Assembly: GCF_900116645.1 (NCBI RefSeq) | Contig: NZ_FPBO01000017.1 | Span: 1 to 64,000, forward strand | Origin: Pseudoduganella namucuonensis | GTDB lineage: Bacteria > Pseudomonadota > Gammaproteobacteria > Burkholderiales > Burkholderiaceae_D | Length of the DNA stretch: 64,000 nucleotides | Direction: 5' to 3' | Part shown: piece after piece, positions 18,807 through 27,811 of the stretch | Numbering within the stretch: the first letter of the stretch is position 1 | Layout of the letters: every line of letters starts with the position of its first letter | Position numbers and translations under genes: made by a program | Notes under the pieces: generated by a model | What the model was told of the DNA's origin: nothing | The model's database searches: none | Seen by the model: only the letters and a program-made list of their open reading frames with translations

Positions 18807-18823
18807 CTTAAAAGTAAGTTAAG
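18807..18823. promoter_or_regulatory. Candidate operator of the TetR gene
   Basis: CTTAA (18807-18811) and TTAAG (18819-18823) form a perfect inverted repeat with a 7-nt spacer, in an AT-rich patch directly before the TetR gene in otherwise GC-rich DNA. A second, overlapping repeat ACTTA-N4-TAAGT (18806-18819) is centred 2 bp away. Position and symmetry fit autorepression by the TetR protein; this is inference. Confidence 0.5.
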
Positions 18824-18840
18824 AGGGTCTCCCTATCCCT

Positions 18841-19524
18841 ATGCAAGCCGATATCAAGCCACGCTGGGAGCGGCGCAAGGACGCCCGGCCGCAGGAGTTG
18901 CTGGCGGCCGCGCTGGATCTGTTCGTCGAACGCGGCTACGCCGCCACCCGCCTGGAGGATGTGGCGCGCCGCGCCGGCGTGTCCAAGGGCACCCTTTACC
19001 TGTATTTCGAAAACAAGGAAGACCTGTTCAAGGCCGTGGTGCGCGACAGCATCGTGCAGCCCCTCGGCCAGGCCGAGCTGGACTTCGCCGACGCCGACGG
19101 CCACAGCGCCGATCTGCTGCGCACCCTGCTGATGCGCTGGTGGGACAAGGTCGGCGCCACCCGCGCGGCCGGCATCGTCAAGCTGATGATGGCCGAATCC
19201 GGCAATTTCCCGGAACTGACGCAGTTCTATAACGAAGAGGTGATCGAACGCGGCAACGCGCTGATCGCCGGCGTGCTGACGCGCGGCGTGGCGCGCGGCG
19301 AGTTCCGTCCGGTGGACCCGGCGGTGATGATGCCGGTGCTGTCGGCCCCCATCCTGATGCTGATGATCTGGTGCCACAGCAGCAGCCCCTGCCTGGGGGC
19401 GCGGGTCGATCCGCGGCTGTTCCTGGCCACCTTCCTGGACAACGCGCTGCGCGGCCTGCGGCCAGATGGCGCGCCGGAGGGGGCGCCCTATGCCGCGCTC
19501 CCGGGGCCGTTGCCTGAAAAATAA
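18841..19524 (+). CDS. TetR/AcrR-family transcriptional regulator
   Basis: This 227-aa repressor-type protein has an N-terminal TetR helix-turn-helix (about 15-65): ELLAAALDLFVERGYAATRL, then DVARRAGVSKGTLYLYF and ENKEDLFKAV. The C-terminal ligand-binding part (about 90-215) is helical and includes MMAESGNFPEL and FNDEV-like segments, resembling the TetR_C group around efflux or stress regulators. It lies upstream of the pcm-rhodanese-tolC cluster in the same direction, with 149 bp between, so regulation of the TolC-type channel is plausible but not shown. The likely operator is the palindrome just upstream. Confidence 0.88.
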   Translation: MQADIKPRWERRKDARPQELLAAALDLFVERGYAATRLEDVARRAGVSKGTLYLYFENKEDLFKAVVRDSIVQPLGQAELDFADADGHSADLLRTLLMRWWDKVGATRAAGIVKLMMAESGNFPELTQFYNEEVIERGNALIAGVLTRGVARGEFRPVDPAVMMPVLSAPILMLMIWCHSSSPCLGARVDPRLFLATFLDNALRGLRPDGAPEGAPYAALPGPLPEK

Positions 19525-19673
19525 GCAGCGCCGGTGGCTTTTCACGCTTTCAACCCCTCCAAACCGCGGACTGTCGCAATTTCCCGCTTTCCGGCGTCGA
19601 TATCGTTAATATGCCCTCCTGACCGGTTCAACGATAAAATGTCGGATTATTTAATCCTTCACCGAGTTTAAAG

Positions 19674-20327
19674 ATGAATATCGAACAAGCCCGCTTCAAC
19701 ATGATCGAACAGCAAATCCGCCCCTGGGACGTCCTGGACACGGACGTGCTGGACGTGCTGCAAGTCGTCAAGCGCGAGAATTTCGTCCCGGCCGCCTACA
19801 AGAACCTGGCGTTCGTGGACACCGAAATCCCGCTGGGCGGCGGCGAATTCATGCTCACTCCGAAACTGGAAGCGCGCATCCTGCAGGACGTGCAACTGAA
19901 AAAACACGAGAACGTGCTGGAAATCGGCACCGGCAGCGGCTACATGGCCGCCCTGCTGGCGCACCGCGGCCGCCACGTGACGTCGGTGGAGATCTCGCCC
20001 GAACTGAAGGCCTTGGCCGAGAAGAACCTGGCCGACAACGGCGTGGGCAACGTGACCGTGGAACTGGGCAACGGCGCGCAGGGCTGGGCCAACGGCGCCC
20101 CGTTCGACGTGATCGTCATCTCCGGCTCGTTGCCGGTGCTGCCGGAAGCCTTCCTCAAGCAGGTCAAGGTCGGCGGCCGCATCTTCGCCCTGGTCGGCGA
20201 GGCGCCCGTGATGTCGGGCCACCTGATCACGCGCACCTCGGACGCCGGCTACGACACCGTCAAGCTGTTCGAGACCGATGTCAAACCGCTGCAGTCGGCC
20301 ACCACGCCGTCGCACTTCACCTTCTGA
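19674..20327 (+). CDS. Protein-L-isoaspartate O-methyltransferase-like protein
   Basis: This 217-aa cytoplasmic SAM-dependent methyltransferase of the PCMT family repairs isoaspartyl residues in damaged proteins. Family motifs are visible: FNMIEQQIRPWDV at the N-terminus, the SAM loop VLEIGTGSGYMAALLA, SVEISPELKALAEKNL, and the C-terminal ITRTSDAGYDTVKLFET. It is in the size range of bacterial Pcm. The gene starts a three-gene unit with a rhodanese (16-nt gap) and tolC (44-nt gap), an arrangement common in this bacterial group. Proteins of this branch may have lost the classical substrate, so the precise activity is assigned by family only. Confidence 0.85.
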   Translation: MNIEQARFNMIEQQIRPWDVLDTDVLDVLQVVKRENFVPAAYKNLAFVDTEIPLGGGEFMLTPKLEARILQDVQLKKHENVLEIGTGSGYMAALLAHRGRHVTSVEISPELKALAEKNLADNGVGNVTVELGNGAQGWANGAPFDVIVISGSLPVLPEAFLKQVKVGGRIFALVGEAPVMSGHLITRTSDAGYDTVKLFETDVKPLQSATTPSHFTF

Positions 20328-20343
20328 ACGGGGCGGGGATCGC

Positions 20344-20667
20344 ATGCAACATATCACTGCCCCCGAACTGGCCGCCTGGCTGGCCGATCCGGCCCGGCCC
20401 GGCCCCTTCCTGCTGGACGTGCGCGAAAACTGGGAATTCGAGACCTGCAATATCGCGGGTTCGACCCTGATGCCGATGAACTCCATCCCGGCCCGCATCG
20501 ACGACCTCGACGAGGACGCCGAGATCGTCTGCATCTGTCACCACGGCGCGCGCAGCATGCAGGTGGCGGCGTTCCTGGAGCGCAACGGCTTCGGCAAGAC
20601 GATCAATTTGACCGGCGGCATCCACGCGTGGGCGGTGCAGGTCGACCCGGCCATGCCGAAATACTAG
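20344..20667 (+). CDS. Rhodanese-domain protein
   Basis: This 107-aa single-domain rhodanese is a cytoplasmic sulfurtransferase or sulfur carrier. It shows the N-terminal LLDVRENWEFETCNIAGS motif, the active-site loop CHHGARSM with the catalytic Cys of CICHHGARS, and the C-terminal NLTGGIHAWAVQVDP. Length fits the GlpE/PspE-like single-domain class. The ATG at 20344 is preceded by GGGGATCGC and follows the pcm stop by 16 nt. A longer frame exists upstream but overlaps pcm and is not needed. It is co-oriented with tolC. Confidence 0.9.
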   Translation: MQHITAPELAAWLADPARPGPFLLDVRENWEFETCNIAGSTLMPMNSIPARIDDLDEDAEIVCICHHGARSMQVAAFLERNGFGKTINLTGGIHAWAVQVDPAMPKY

Positions 20668-20711
20668 AGACAGATCCCATCCACTTTTAGATGACTCCAA
20701 CGGAGAACGCA

Positions 20712-22022
20712 ATGCAGAAACCCCTTATCGCCTTGCTGATCAGCAGCGCGCTGTTGACCATGAACGCACAGGCGGCCGACCTTATCCAAGTGTATCAGCA
20801 GGCGCTCGCCAACGACGCCACGTTCGCCGGCGCGCGCGCTGCACTTGCTGCGGGTCAGGAGCGGACGACGCAGGGGCGTTCCCAGTTGTTGCCGGTCATC
20901 GGCCTGGGCGGTTCCAGCACCAAGAGCAGCGGCGATTTCGATTCCAAGAGCGCGTTCGCGACCGACCGTTCGCTGGACAGCTCGAACAACCGCTACGCCC
21001 TGCAGCTGACCCAGCCGCTGTTCCGCTGGGACCGTTGGGAAAGTTACCAGCAGAGCAAGCTGAGCCAGGCGACCACGGAGGCGGCGTTCGCCCAGGCCCA
21101 GCAGGACCTGATCACCCGCGTGGCGCAGGCCTATTTCGACGTGCTGACCGCGCAGGACAACCTGGCCTCGATCCAGGCGCAGAAATCGGCCACCACCGAG
21201 CAGCTGGCCTCGGCCAAGCGCAACTTCGAGGTCGGCACCCAGACCATCACCGACACGCACGAGGCGCAAGCGGCGTACGACCTGGTGGTGGCGCAGGAAT
21301 ACGCCGCCATCAACGACCTCGAGGTCAGGCGCAGCGCGCTGCAGCAGATCATCGGCCAGCCGGCCGGCGCGCTGGCCACGCTGCGTCCGGGCGTGAAGAT
21401 CGCGTCGCCGGAACCGGCCGCGATCGAACCGTGGATCGCGTCGGCCGAGGAGTCGAACTACTCCGTGGTGGGCGCCAGGCTGAACCTGGAAATCGCCAAG
21501 CGTGAAATCTCGCGCCAGCGCGCCGGCCACCTGCCGACCCTGGACCTGACCGCCAGCAAGGGCCGCGACAGCACCACCGCCAGCGGCATCAACAAGGTCG
21601 GCCAGATCGGCGTGACCTGGACCGTGCCGATCTTCAGCGGCTACTACGTGACCAGCAAGGTGCGCGAATCGATCGCGCTGGAAGACAAGGCCCGCAACGA
21701 CCTGGAGGCGACCCGCCGCGCGGTGTCGCAGGGCGCGCGGACCGCCTACCTGGGCGTGAACAGCGGTCTGGCGCAGGTGCGCGCGCTGGAGGCGGCGGAG
21801 GTGTCGAGCAAATCGGCGCTGGATTCGAACAAGCTGGGCTACCAGGTCGGCGTGCGCATCAACATCGACGTGCTGAACGCCCAGCGCCAGCTGTACTCGA
21901 CCCAGCGCGACCTGTCCCGCGCCCGCTACGAGACCATCATGAACGGCCTGCGCCTGAAAGCGGCCGCCGGCACGCTGAAGGAAGCGGACCTGCAGCCGAT
22001 CAATGAACTGCTGGTGAGATAG
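20712..22022 (+). CDS. tolC: TolC-family outer membrane channel
   Basis: This 436-aa outer membrane efflux protein is the exit duct of type I secretion and RND pumps. The signal peptide is MQKPLIALLISSALLTMNAQA, cut before ADLIQVYQQAL. Two homologous halves follow, each with long helices (AQQDLITRVAQAYFDVLTAQ; ATRRAVSQGARTAYLGVNSG) and the TolC-typical LPTLDLTAS and LDSNKLGYQVGVRINIDVLN. The start at 20712 has ACGGAGAACGCA before it; an ATG 7 codons upstream is not needed. Length matches TolC rather than the longer NodT/OprM lipoproteins. Confidence 0.93.
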   Translation: MQKPLIALLISSALLTMNAQAADLIQVYQQALANDATFAGARAALAAGQERTTQGRSQLLPVIGLGGSSTKSSGDFDSKSAFATDRSLDSSNNRYALQLTQPLFRWDRWESYQQSKLSQATTEAAFAQAQQDLITRVAQAYFDVLTAQDNLASIQAQKSATTEQLASAKRNFEVGTQTITDTHEAQAAYDLVVAQEYAAINDLEVRRSALQQIIGQPAGALATLRPGVKIASPEPAAIEPWIASAEESNYSVVGARLNLEIAKREISRQRAGHLPTLDLTASKGRDSTTASGINKVGQIGVTWTVPIFSGYYVTSKVRESIALEDKARNDLEATRRAVSQGARTAYLGVNSGLAQVRALEAAEVSSKSALDSNKLGYQVGVRINIDVLNAQRQLYSTQRDLSRARYETIMNGLRLKAAAGTLKEADLQPINELLVR

Positions 22023-22068
22023 GGCGAGGGCGATCAGCCCCGGTAGTCGGAAGCGCGCGGGCCGGCGC

Positions 22069-22108
22069 GCATCCGGCGGCCTGCGCTTCGCTTACGCCGC
22101 CCTACGGA
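22069..22108. repeat. REP-like palindromic element, copy 1
   Basis: This intergenic palindrome starts GCATCCGGCGG, has GCGC/CGC inner arms and ends CGCCGCCCTACGG. The element at 31386-31427, read on the minus strand, has the same ends (GCATCCGGCGG ... CCGCCCTTGCGG) with a different centre. It lies between the convergent tolC and gloA genes. Confidence 0.65.
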
Positions 22109-22124
22109 AGCCATCCCCGGTTTT

Positions 22125-22535
22125 CTAGCGCAAGCCGCCGCCCTGGCCGTCGAAGCTGCGTTCGATCAGCTCGATCTTGTAGCCGTCCGGATCGGTCACG
22201 AAGGCGATCACGCTGGTGCCGCCCTTCACCGGACCCGGCTCGCGCGTGATGTTGCCGCCGCTGGCGCGCACCGCGTCGCAGGCGGCGTAGATGTTCTCCG
22301 CGCTCACCGCCAGGTGGCCGTACGCCGTTCCCATCTCGTATTTGTCCACGCCGTGGTTGTAGGTCAGCTCCAGTTCCGCGTGCTCCGGGTTCGATCCGTA
22401 GCCCAGGAAGGCCAGCGTGTACTTGTATTCCGGATTGTCGCTGGTGCGCAGCAGCTTCATCCCCAGCACCTTGGTGTAGAAATCGATGGAGCGCTGCAGG
22501 TCGCCGACCCGCAACATGGTGTGCAGTATGCGCAT
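22125..22535 (-). CDS. gloA: Lactoylglutathione lyase (glyoxalase I)
   Basis: This 136-aa glyoxalase I converts the methylglyoxal-glutathione hemithioacetal to S-lactoylglutathione. The sequence is that of a classical bacterial GloA: MRILHTMLRVGDLQRSIDFY with metal ligand His5, LGMKLLR, ELELTYN (Glu ligand), YGHLAV (His ligand), and DPDGYKIELIE (Glu ligand). All four metal ligands are present, and the length is that of nickel-type enzymes. The gene is transcribed alone, divergent from the phospholipase gene and convergent with tolC. Confidence 0.95.
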   Translation of the reverse strand: MRILHTMLRVGDLQRSIDFYTKVLGMKLLRTSDNPEYKYTLAFLGYGSNPEHAELELTYNHGVDKYEMGTAYGHLAVSAENIYAACDAVRASGGNITREPGPVKGGTSVIAFVTDPDGYKIELIERSFDGQGGGLR

Positions 22536-22650
22536 GGTGTACTTTCGTCAGTGGGCAAAAAAGGCATTGTATGCGCTTTGCGCGAAATCCGTTTGACACG
22601 CCGGCTGGATGTGGCAACGTTAACTCATCGCATGAATCGAGGAGACAGAC

Positions 22651-24678
22651 GTGCCGCAAAACCGCCGCCGCTTCCTGGGCCAGGCCCTGGCCGCAGGCCT
22701 GATGGGAACCATGCCGCCGCTGCTGCGGCAGGCGCTGGCCGTGCCCGCGCACCGCGCCAGCGGCACCATCGAGGACGTGCGGCACGTGGTCATCCTGATG
22801 CAGGAAAACCGCTCCTTCGACCATTATTTCGGCACCTTGCCCGGGGTGCGCGGCTTCGGCGACCGCTTCACGATTCCGCTGCGCGACCGCACCGTCTGGC
22901 AGCAGAACAACGGCCGCCGCACCGTCATGCCCTATCACCTGGACCAGGAGGCGGGCAACGCGCAGTGCGCGCTGGACCTGCCGCACACCTGGCCGGACGC
23001 GCAGGCCGCCTGGGACGACGGCCGCATGGGCTTCTGGCCGCGTTCCAAGACCGACGCCTCCATGGCCTACTACACGCGCAAGGAACTGCCGTTCCAGTTC
23101 GCGCTGGCCGACGCCTTCACCTTGTGCGACGCCTATCACTGCTCGCTGCAGGGCGGCACCAATCCGAACCGCCTCTATCTGCTGACCGGCACCAACGATC
23201 CCGCGGGGCGCTACGGCGGTCCCGCCATCGACAACCGCATGGAGGGCCTGGGGCCGCCGGAGCAGGGCTTCACCTGGACCACCTACGCCGAGCGCCTGGA
23301 GCAGGCCGGCGTGAGCTGGAAGGTGTACCAGGACATGAACGACAACTACGACTGCAACCTGCTGACGGTGTTCCGCAACTTCCGCGAGGCGCACCTGAGC
23401 CGGCCGCACGCGCTGGCAGAGAAGGGGCTGGACACCACGCTGCGCGACGCCAAGCTGCAAGGGCTGAGGGACGACGTGGTGGCGGGCCGGCTGCCGCAGG
23501 TGAGCTGGATCGTCGCGCCGCGCCTGTATTCCGAGCATCCGGGGCCGTCCACGCCGGTGCAGGGCGGCGCCTACACGCGGATGGTGCTGGAGGCGCTGCT
23601 GGCGGACCCCGTCGTCTGGAGCAAGACCGTGTTCCTGCAAATGTACGACGAGAACGACGCCTTCTTCGACCACATGCCGCCACCCGCCGCGCCGGCCGAG
23701 AACCGCGACGGCAGCCGCGCGGGCAAGTCCACCGTGGACTACGCCGCCGAGTGCCATTCGGACGGCAAGCTGTATGGCCTGGGGCCGCGCGTGCCCATGC
23801 TGGTGATTTCGCCGTGGAGCAAGGGCGGCTGGGTCAATTCGCAGGTGTTCGACCACACCTCGGTTCTGCGCTTCCTCGAAACGCGCTTCGGCGTGCAGGA
23901 GCCGAACATCAGTCCCTGGCGGCGCGCCGTGTGCGGGGACTTGAGCAGCTGCTTCGACTTCCGCACGCCCGACGCGGCGCCGCCGGCGCTGGTCCCGCGC
24001 GACCAGGCCTGGGCCGACGCGTGGCGCCGGGAGCAGCGCGCGCAAGTCGGTATCGACGTGCCGGCCGAAAGCGGGCAGCGCGCGCCGCGCCAGCCGCAAG
24101 GCGAGCGGCCGTCGCGCGCCTTGCCGTACCGGCTGGAGGTGGCGTCCGACGTGATGGACGCCGCCGTGTCGCTGCGCTTCCTCAACACCGGCGCGGCGGG
24201 CGCGGTGTTCCACGTGTACGACAAGCTGCACCTGGAGCGCTTCCCGCGCCGCTACACGGTGGAGGCGGGCAAGTCGCTGTCGGACGTGTGGACGCCGGTG
24301 CCGCGCGACCAGGGCAAATACGACCTGTGGGTGCTGGGACCGAACGGCTTCCACCGCCAGTTGCAGGGAGCGGTGGGCGGGCAGGGCGGGGCGCTAGCGA
24401 TGTCGCTTGAGGGATACGGCAGCGGCCTGCGCCTGACCCTGCGCAACGACGGCGTCGCCACCCGCGAGGTGGCCCTGCGCAAGCTGGCCTATGGCGACGC
24501 GCCCGTGCAATTGCGCACGCTGGCGCCGGGCGAAAGCGCGCGCATCCTGCTGCCGCTGGAGGCGCAGCGCCACTGGTACGACTACAGCGTGCAGAGCGGC
24601 GACTGGCTGCGGCGCTTCGCCGGCCGCCTGGAGACGGGCCGCGACGGCGTCAGCGACCCCGCGATGGGCGAGGCCTGA
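22651..24678 (+). CDS. Phosphocholine-specific phospholipase C, Tat-exported
   Basis: This 675-aa secreted phospholipase C of the acid-phosphatase-like superfamily (PlcN/PlcH family) hydrolyses phosphatidylcholine-type lipids. The N-terminus QNRRRFLGQAL has a twin-arginine signal. The catalytic start is VVILMQENRSFDHYFGTL, followed by SLQGGTNPNRLYLLTGT, YDENDAFFDHMPPP and VPMLVISPWSKGGWV. Two C-terminal beta domains of the PLC_C type follow (about 490-570 and 585-665). The start is GTG with GAGGAG at good distance. It is divergent from gloA and has no chaperone gene beside it. Confidence 0.92.
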   Translation: MPQNRRRFLGQALAAGLMGTMPPLLRQALAVPAHRASGTIEDVRHVVILMQENRSFDHYFGTLPGVRGFGDRFTIPLRDRTVWQQNNGRRTVMPYHLDQEAGNAQCALDLPHTWPDAQAAWDDGRMGFWPRSKTDASMAYYTRKELPFQFALADAFTLCDAYHCSLQGGTNPNRLYLLTGTNDPAGRYGGPAIDNRMEGLGPPEQGFTWTTYAERLEQAGVSWKVYQDMNDNYDCNLLTVFRNFREAHLSRPHALAEKGLDTTLRDAKLQGLRDDVVAGRLPQVSWIVAPRLYSEHPGPSTPVQGGAYTRMVLEALLADPVVWSKTVFLQMYDENDAFFDHMPPPAAPAENRDGSRAGKSTVDYAAECHSDGKLYGLGPRVPMLVISPWSKGGWVNSQVFDHTSVLRFLETRFGVQEPNISPWRRAVCGDLSSCFDFRTPDAAPPALVPRDQAWADAWRREQRAQVGIDVPAESGQRAPRQPQGERPSRALPYRLEVASDVMDAAVSLRFLNTGAAGAVFHVYDKLHLERFPRRYTVEAGKSLSDVWTPVPRDQGKYDLWVLGPNGFHRQLQGAVGGQGGALAMSLEGYGSGLRLTLRNDGVATREVALRKLAYGDAPVQLRTLAPGESARILLPLEAQRHWYDYSVQSGDWLRRFAGRLETGRDGVSDPAMGEA

Positions 24679-24741
24679 GCCGGCCCGCGCGGCCAGGCGG
24701 CGCGGCCGTTGGCGCGGCCAGCGGCGCCTCCAAGCCCGCGC

Positions 24742-27096
24742 TCAGCGGCAGACGGGCAGCGGCACCGACACGGCCTGTCCGGCATAGTCGACCAGCTGTC
24801 CGCCTTTCCCGGCCGTGCCGGCGCCGCACACCACCTTGAACCGCTGCTTGCCGCTCATGCCGGGGAAGCTGCCCTGGCGCGCGCCGATGGTGAGCACGCG
24901 CCGCTTGTCGTCCCAGCCCAGCATGGTGGTGGCGTGCTGGCCCTGCTCGTAGCCGTAGCCGTCGCCCTGGTCGTCATAGAGTTCGAACCGGCCGTCCGCG
25001 CCCGGATAGACGCGCAGTTCGACGGGCTCGCCGCTGGCCTGGTCGGCGTACTGCTTGACGGGGCCGAGCGGCACGATGCCGCCCGCGCGGGCATACACGG
25101 GGATGGTGGCGATGTCCGCCTTGGCCGCCACGTGCCTGCCGCCCTCCAGCCTGGCCCCGGTCCAGAAGTCATACCACGCGGTGCCGGCCGGCAGGTAGAC
25201 CATGCGCTGCTCGGTGGCCGGCCGCGTCACCGGATTGACCAGCAGCGCCTTGCCGAACATGTACTGGTCCTTGATGGACAGCGCGTTGCGGTCGCCCTGG
25301 AAGTCCATCGCCAGCGGCCGCATCATGCTGCCGTCGCGGCGCGTCACGTCCCAGGACAGCGAATAGATATAGGGCAGCAGGCGGTAGCGCAGCTTGTCGT
25401 AATCGAGCAGGACGCGCTGCGTCGGCGTGGGGAACCGCCACATCTCCTTGCCCTCGCCGGTGCCATGCACGCGGAACATGGGGTTGAACACGCCGAACTG
25501 GTACCAGCGCGTGAACAGTTCCGCGTAGGCCGGGTCGCTCGGCTTGCCGCCGAAGAAGCCGCCGATGTCGGCCGACCAGTAGGGGATGCCGCTCAGGCTG
25601 AAATTGAGGCCGGCCGGGATCTGGCGCGCGAAGGTGTCCCAATCGCCATGCGTGTCGCCGGACCAGGTGATGGCCGCGTTGCGCTGCTGGCCGGCGTAGG
25701 CCGAGCGGGTCAGGATGAAGGCGCGCTTTTCCGGCATGTCGCGGCGGGCGCCGTCGTGCACCGCCGTGGTGTGCAGCAGCGGGAAGGAGTTGTAGACCTC
25801 CGCGCCCGGCCCCTGCGCGGTGCGCACCTGCCGCAACTGCCCCCAGTCGCCGCCCAGTTCCGTTTCGGCGCCGTCCAGCCACCAGCCGTCGAAGCCCAGG
25901 CGGCCCAGGCGCCGCATGATCTGCTTCCAGTACACGTCGCGGCCGGCGGGCGACCAGGCGTCGTACCAGCGTCCCTGGCCGGCCGGGTACACGTTGGGGT
26001 AGACGGTGGGGAAGGCCGCGCCCACGGCGTCCAGTTCCGCGAGGTGCTTCAGACCCAGGTCGAAGCGCGGCCACACCGAGATGATCACGTGGGTGTTCGC
26101 CGCGTGCAGCGCCTTGACCATGCCGGCCGGGTCGGGGAAGCGCGCGGCGTCGAATTCGTGGCTGCCCCAGCCGTCCTTGCCCCAGTACTGCCAGTCCTGC
26201 ACCACCGCGTCCAGCGGGATGCCCAGTTCGCGATGGCGCTTGGCGACGGACAGCAGTTCCTCTTGCGTTTGGTAGCGTTCCTTGGATTGCCACAGGCCCC
26301 AGGTCCAGCGCGCCATCATGGGCGCGGCCCCGGTCAGCGCGCGGTAGCCGCCGATCACCTGGTCGATGGTGGGGCCGTAGATGAAATCGTAGTCGATGCC
26401 GTGGCCCGCCTCGGAGCGGAACACCAGCTGTTCGGCGCTCTGCGGAATGGCGACATCCACTTCGGTGACCGAGGCGTTGTTCCACAGGATGCCGTAGCCC
26501 TTGGACGACACCAGCATGGGCACGCCCACGTCGCGGTTGGCCTGCTGCAGGCGCACGGTGTTGGAGCGGTAGTCCAGGTATCCGCTCTGGTGCTGGCCCA
26601 GGCCGTAGACCGCGTCCTCGTTATGCAGCGCGAAGGTCTGCCTCAGGGCGCCGCCTTCCCGCGGCGGCAGCACGCGCGGACGCGCGCCGGCCTCCTCCAG
26701 CACGGGCTTGCCCGCCGCGTCCAGGAAGGCGATGGCGCCGCTGGCCTTGTTGATCCGGACCTGCACGGCGGCCGTCGCCAGCGTGACCGTGTCGGCGGTG
26801 GACGAGGTGGTCCACGCCACGGCGGAAGGCTTGGCGATGACGGCCGGGTTGTAGGAGCCGGCCCAATCCTTGTCGCGGTGGTAGCGCACGTGGATGACGC
26901 GCTCCGAACGCGGCTCGATCGACAGCGTGCCTTCCGCCGTCCGGACGCTGATGCCCGCCGCCGACCGTTCCACGCCGGCGACGGCCAGGCTGGCCGTGGC
27001 GGCCGAGGCGTCGTCGGCGGCGGCGAACGCCGGCGCGAGCAGGGCCGCCGGTAAAAAGAGGTGTGAAATCAGTGTCGCGAGCAGGGTTCGAGCCAT
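24742..27096 (-). CDS. Exported glycoside hydrolase family 31 (alpha-glucosidase/alpha-xylosidase type)
   Basis: This 784-aa GH31 enzyme has a signal peptide (LISHLFLPAALLAPAFA), an N-terminal beta domain (about 30-220), and the catalytic barrel (about 235-590) with nucleophile Asp408 in FDGWWLDGAETE and acid/base Asp481 in WSGDTHGDW. Beta domains follow at the C-terminus, including a DUF5110-like end (VELRVYPGADGRFELYDDQGDGYGY). The nucleophile region reads LDGAETE rather than the D(A/G)xEPE of typical alpha-xylosidases, so the preferred substrate is uncertain. No sugar transporter or regulator is adjacent; the neighbours are a phospholipase and an Lrp gene. Confidence 0.92.
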   Translation of the reverse strand: MARTLLATLISHLFLPAALLAPAFAAADDASAATASLAVAGVERSAAGISVRTAEGTLSIEPRSERVIHVRYHRDKDWAGSYNPAVIAKPSAVAWTTSSTADTVTLATAAVQVRINKASGAIAFLDAAGKPVLEEAGARPRVLPPREGGALRQTFALHNEDAVYGLGQHQSGYLDYRSNTVRLQQANRDVGVPMLVSSKGYGILWNNASVTEVDVAIPQSAEQLVFRSEAGHGIDYDFIYGPTIDQVIGGYRALTGAAPMMARWTWGLWQSKERYQTQEELLSVAKRHRELGIPLDAVVQDWQYWGKDGWGSHEFDAARFPDPAGMVKALHAANTHVIISVWPRFDLGLKHLAELDAVGAAFPTVYPNVYPAGQGRWYDAWSPAGRDVYWKQIMRRLGRLGFDGWWLDGAETELGGDWGQLRQVRTAQGPGAEVYNSFPLLHTTAVHDGARRDMPEKRAFILTRSAYAGQQRNAAITWSGDTHGDWDTFARQIPAGLNFSLSGIPYWSADIGGFFGGKPSDPAYAELFTRWYQFGVFNPMFRVHGTGEGKEMWRFPTPTQRVLLDYDKLRYRLLPYIYSLSWDVTRRDGSMMRPLAMDFQGDRNALSIKDQYMFGKALLVNPVTRPATEQRMVYLPAGTAWYDFWTGARLEGGRHVAAKADIATIPVYARAGGIVPLGPVKQYADQASGEPVELRVYPGADGRFELYDDQGDGYGYEQGQHATTMLGWDDKRRVLTIGARQGSFPGMSGKQRFKVVCGAGTAGKGGQLVDYAGQAVSVPLPVCR

Positions 27097-27197
27097 GGTG
27101 TCTCCAATTTTATTGGAGCCTAGTATGTCCGAGCCGCTGTCCGCGGTCCAATCACGGTTTTTGTGTTATCGATACCAATTCGAGTATCCGGGCCCCG

Positions 27198-27665
27198 TCA
27201 CAGTGGCAGCGCGGTCTCGTATTTCACTTCGCGCAGCGCCACGCTGGTGTTCACGTTCGACACGCCGGGCAGCTTGAGCAGCACGTTGTGCAGGAAGTCG
27301 TGATAGGCGTTCATGTCCCGCACCACCAGTTTCACCATGTAGTCCGAGGTGCCGGTGACCTCGTAGCATTCCATCACCTCGGGCCTGAGCTGCATGGCGT
27401 TCTCGAAGCCGGCCACCACGCCGGCGTCGTGCCGCGTCAGCGAGATGTGCAGCAGGCACACCTGCGACAAATCCACCCTGCGCCGGTCCACGATGGCCGC
27501 GTAGCGGCTGATCACGCCTTTCTCTTCCAGTTCCTTCTGGCGGCGCCAGCACGGCGTGGCGGACATGCCGATTTTCTCGGCCAGCTCGTTGGTCGAGATG
27601 CGGCTGTTTTGTTGCAATTCGCTAAGTATTTTGAGCGACGCCGCGTCAAAAGTGGAATTTTCCAT
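27198..27665 (-). CDS. Lrp/AsnC-family regulator
   Basis: This 155-aa DNA-binding regulator has an N-terminal AsnC-type helix-turn-helix (LKILSELQQNSRISTNELAEKIGMSATPCWRRQKELEEKGVI split across residues about 10-50) and a C-terminal RAM ligand-binding domain (GTSDYMVKLVVRDMNAYHDF). The start MENSTFDAAS is preferred to a frame that opens at 27752. It is divergent from the indolepyruvate ferredoxin oxidoreductase gene, a common pairing in which the Lrp protein controls the oxidoreductase in response to an aromatic or branched amino acid. The effector is not visible in the sequence. Confidence 0.9.
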   Translation of the reverse strand: MENSTFDAASLKILSELQQNSRISTNELAEKIGMSATPCWRRQKELEEKGVISRYAAIVDRRRVDLSQVCLLHISLTRHDAGVVAGFENAMQLRPEVMECYEVTGTSDYMVKLVVRDMNAYHDFLHNVLLKLPGVSNVNTSVALREVKYETALPL

Positions 27666-27720
27666 GTAAGCCCAAAAATAAGAATGCTGTACTTTTCCGG
27701 GGGGCTTTTCCCTTGATACA

Positions 27721-27734
27721 GGAATAATATTTCC
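27721..27734. promoter_or_regulatory. Candidate Lrp-type operator in the divergent region
   Basis: GGAA-TAATAT-TTCC is a symmetric AT-rich site between the Lrp gene and the oxidoreductase gene, in the only AT-rich part of this intergenic region. Position and symmetry fit an AsnC/Lrp site; this is inference. Confidence 0.35.
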
Positions 27735-27811
27735 CACCCCGAACCCTACCATTTACCCACTGATACTACAGGCGATGTGCCTGCCTATACAAGCTGGAAA
27801 CGGAGATAAAA

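Noticed and set aside
22102..24354. A 750-codon minus-strand frame running into gloA in another frame
   Set aside because: It overlaps the phospholipase C gene on the opposite strand and gloA out of frame; both of those have unmistakable motifs.
27653..27664. Palindrome TGGAATTTTCCA as an Lrp operator
   Set aside because: It lies within the first codons of the Lrp gene and its symmetry follows from the coding sequence; the site at 27721-27734 is better placed.
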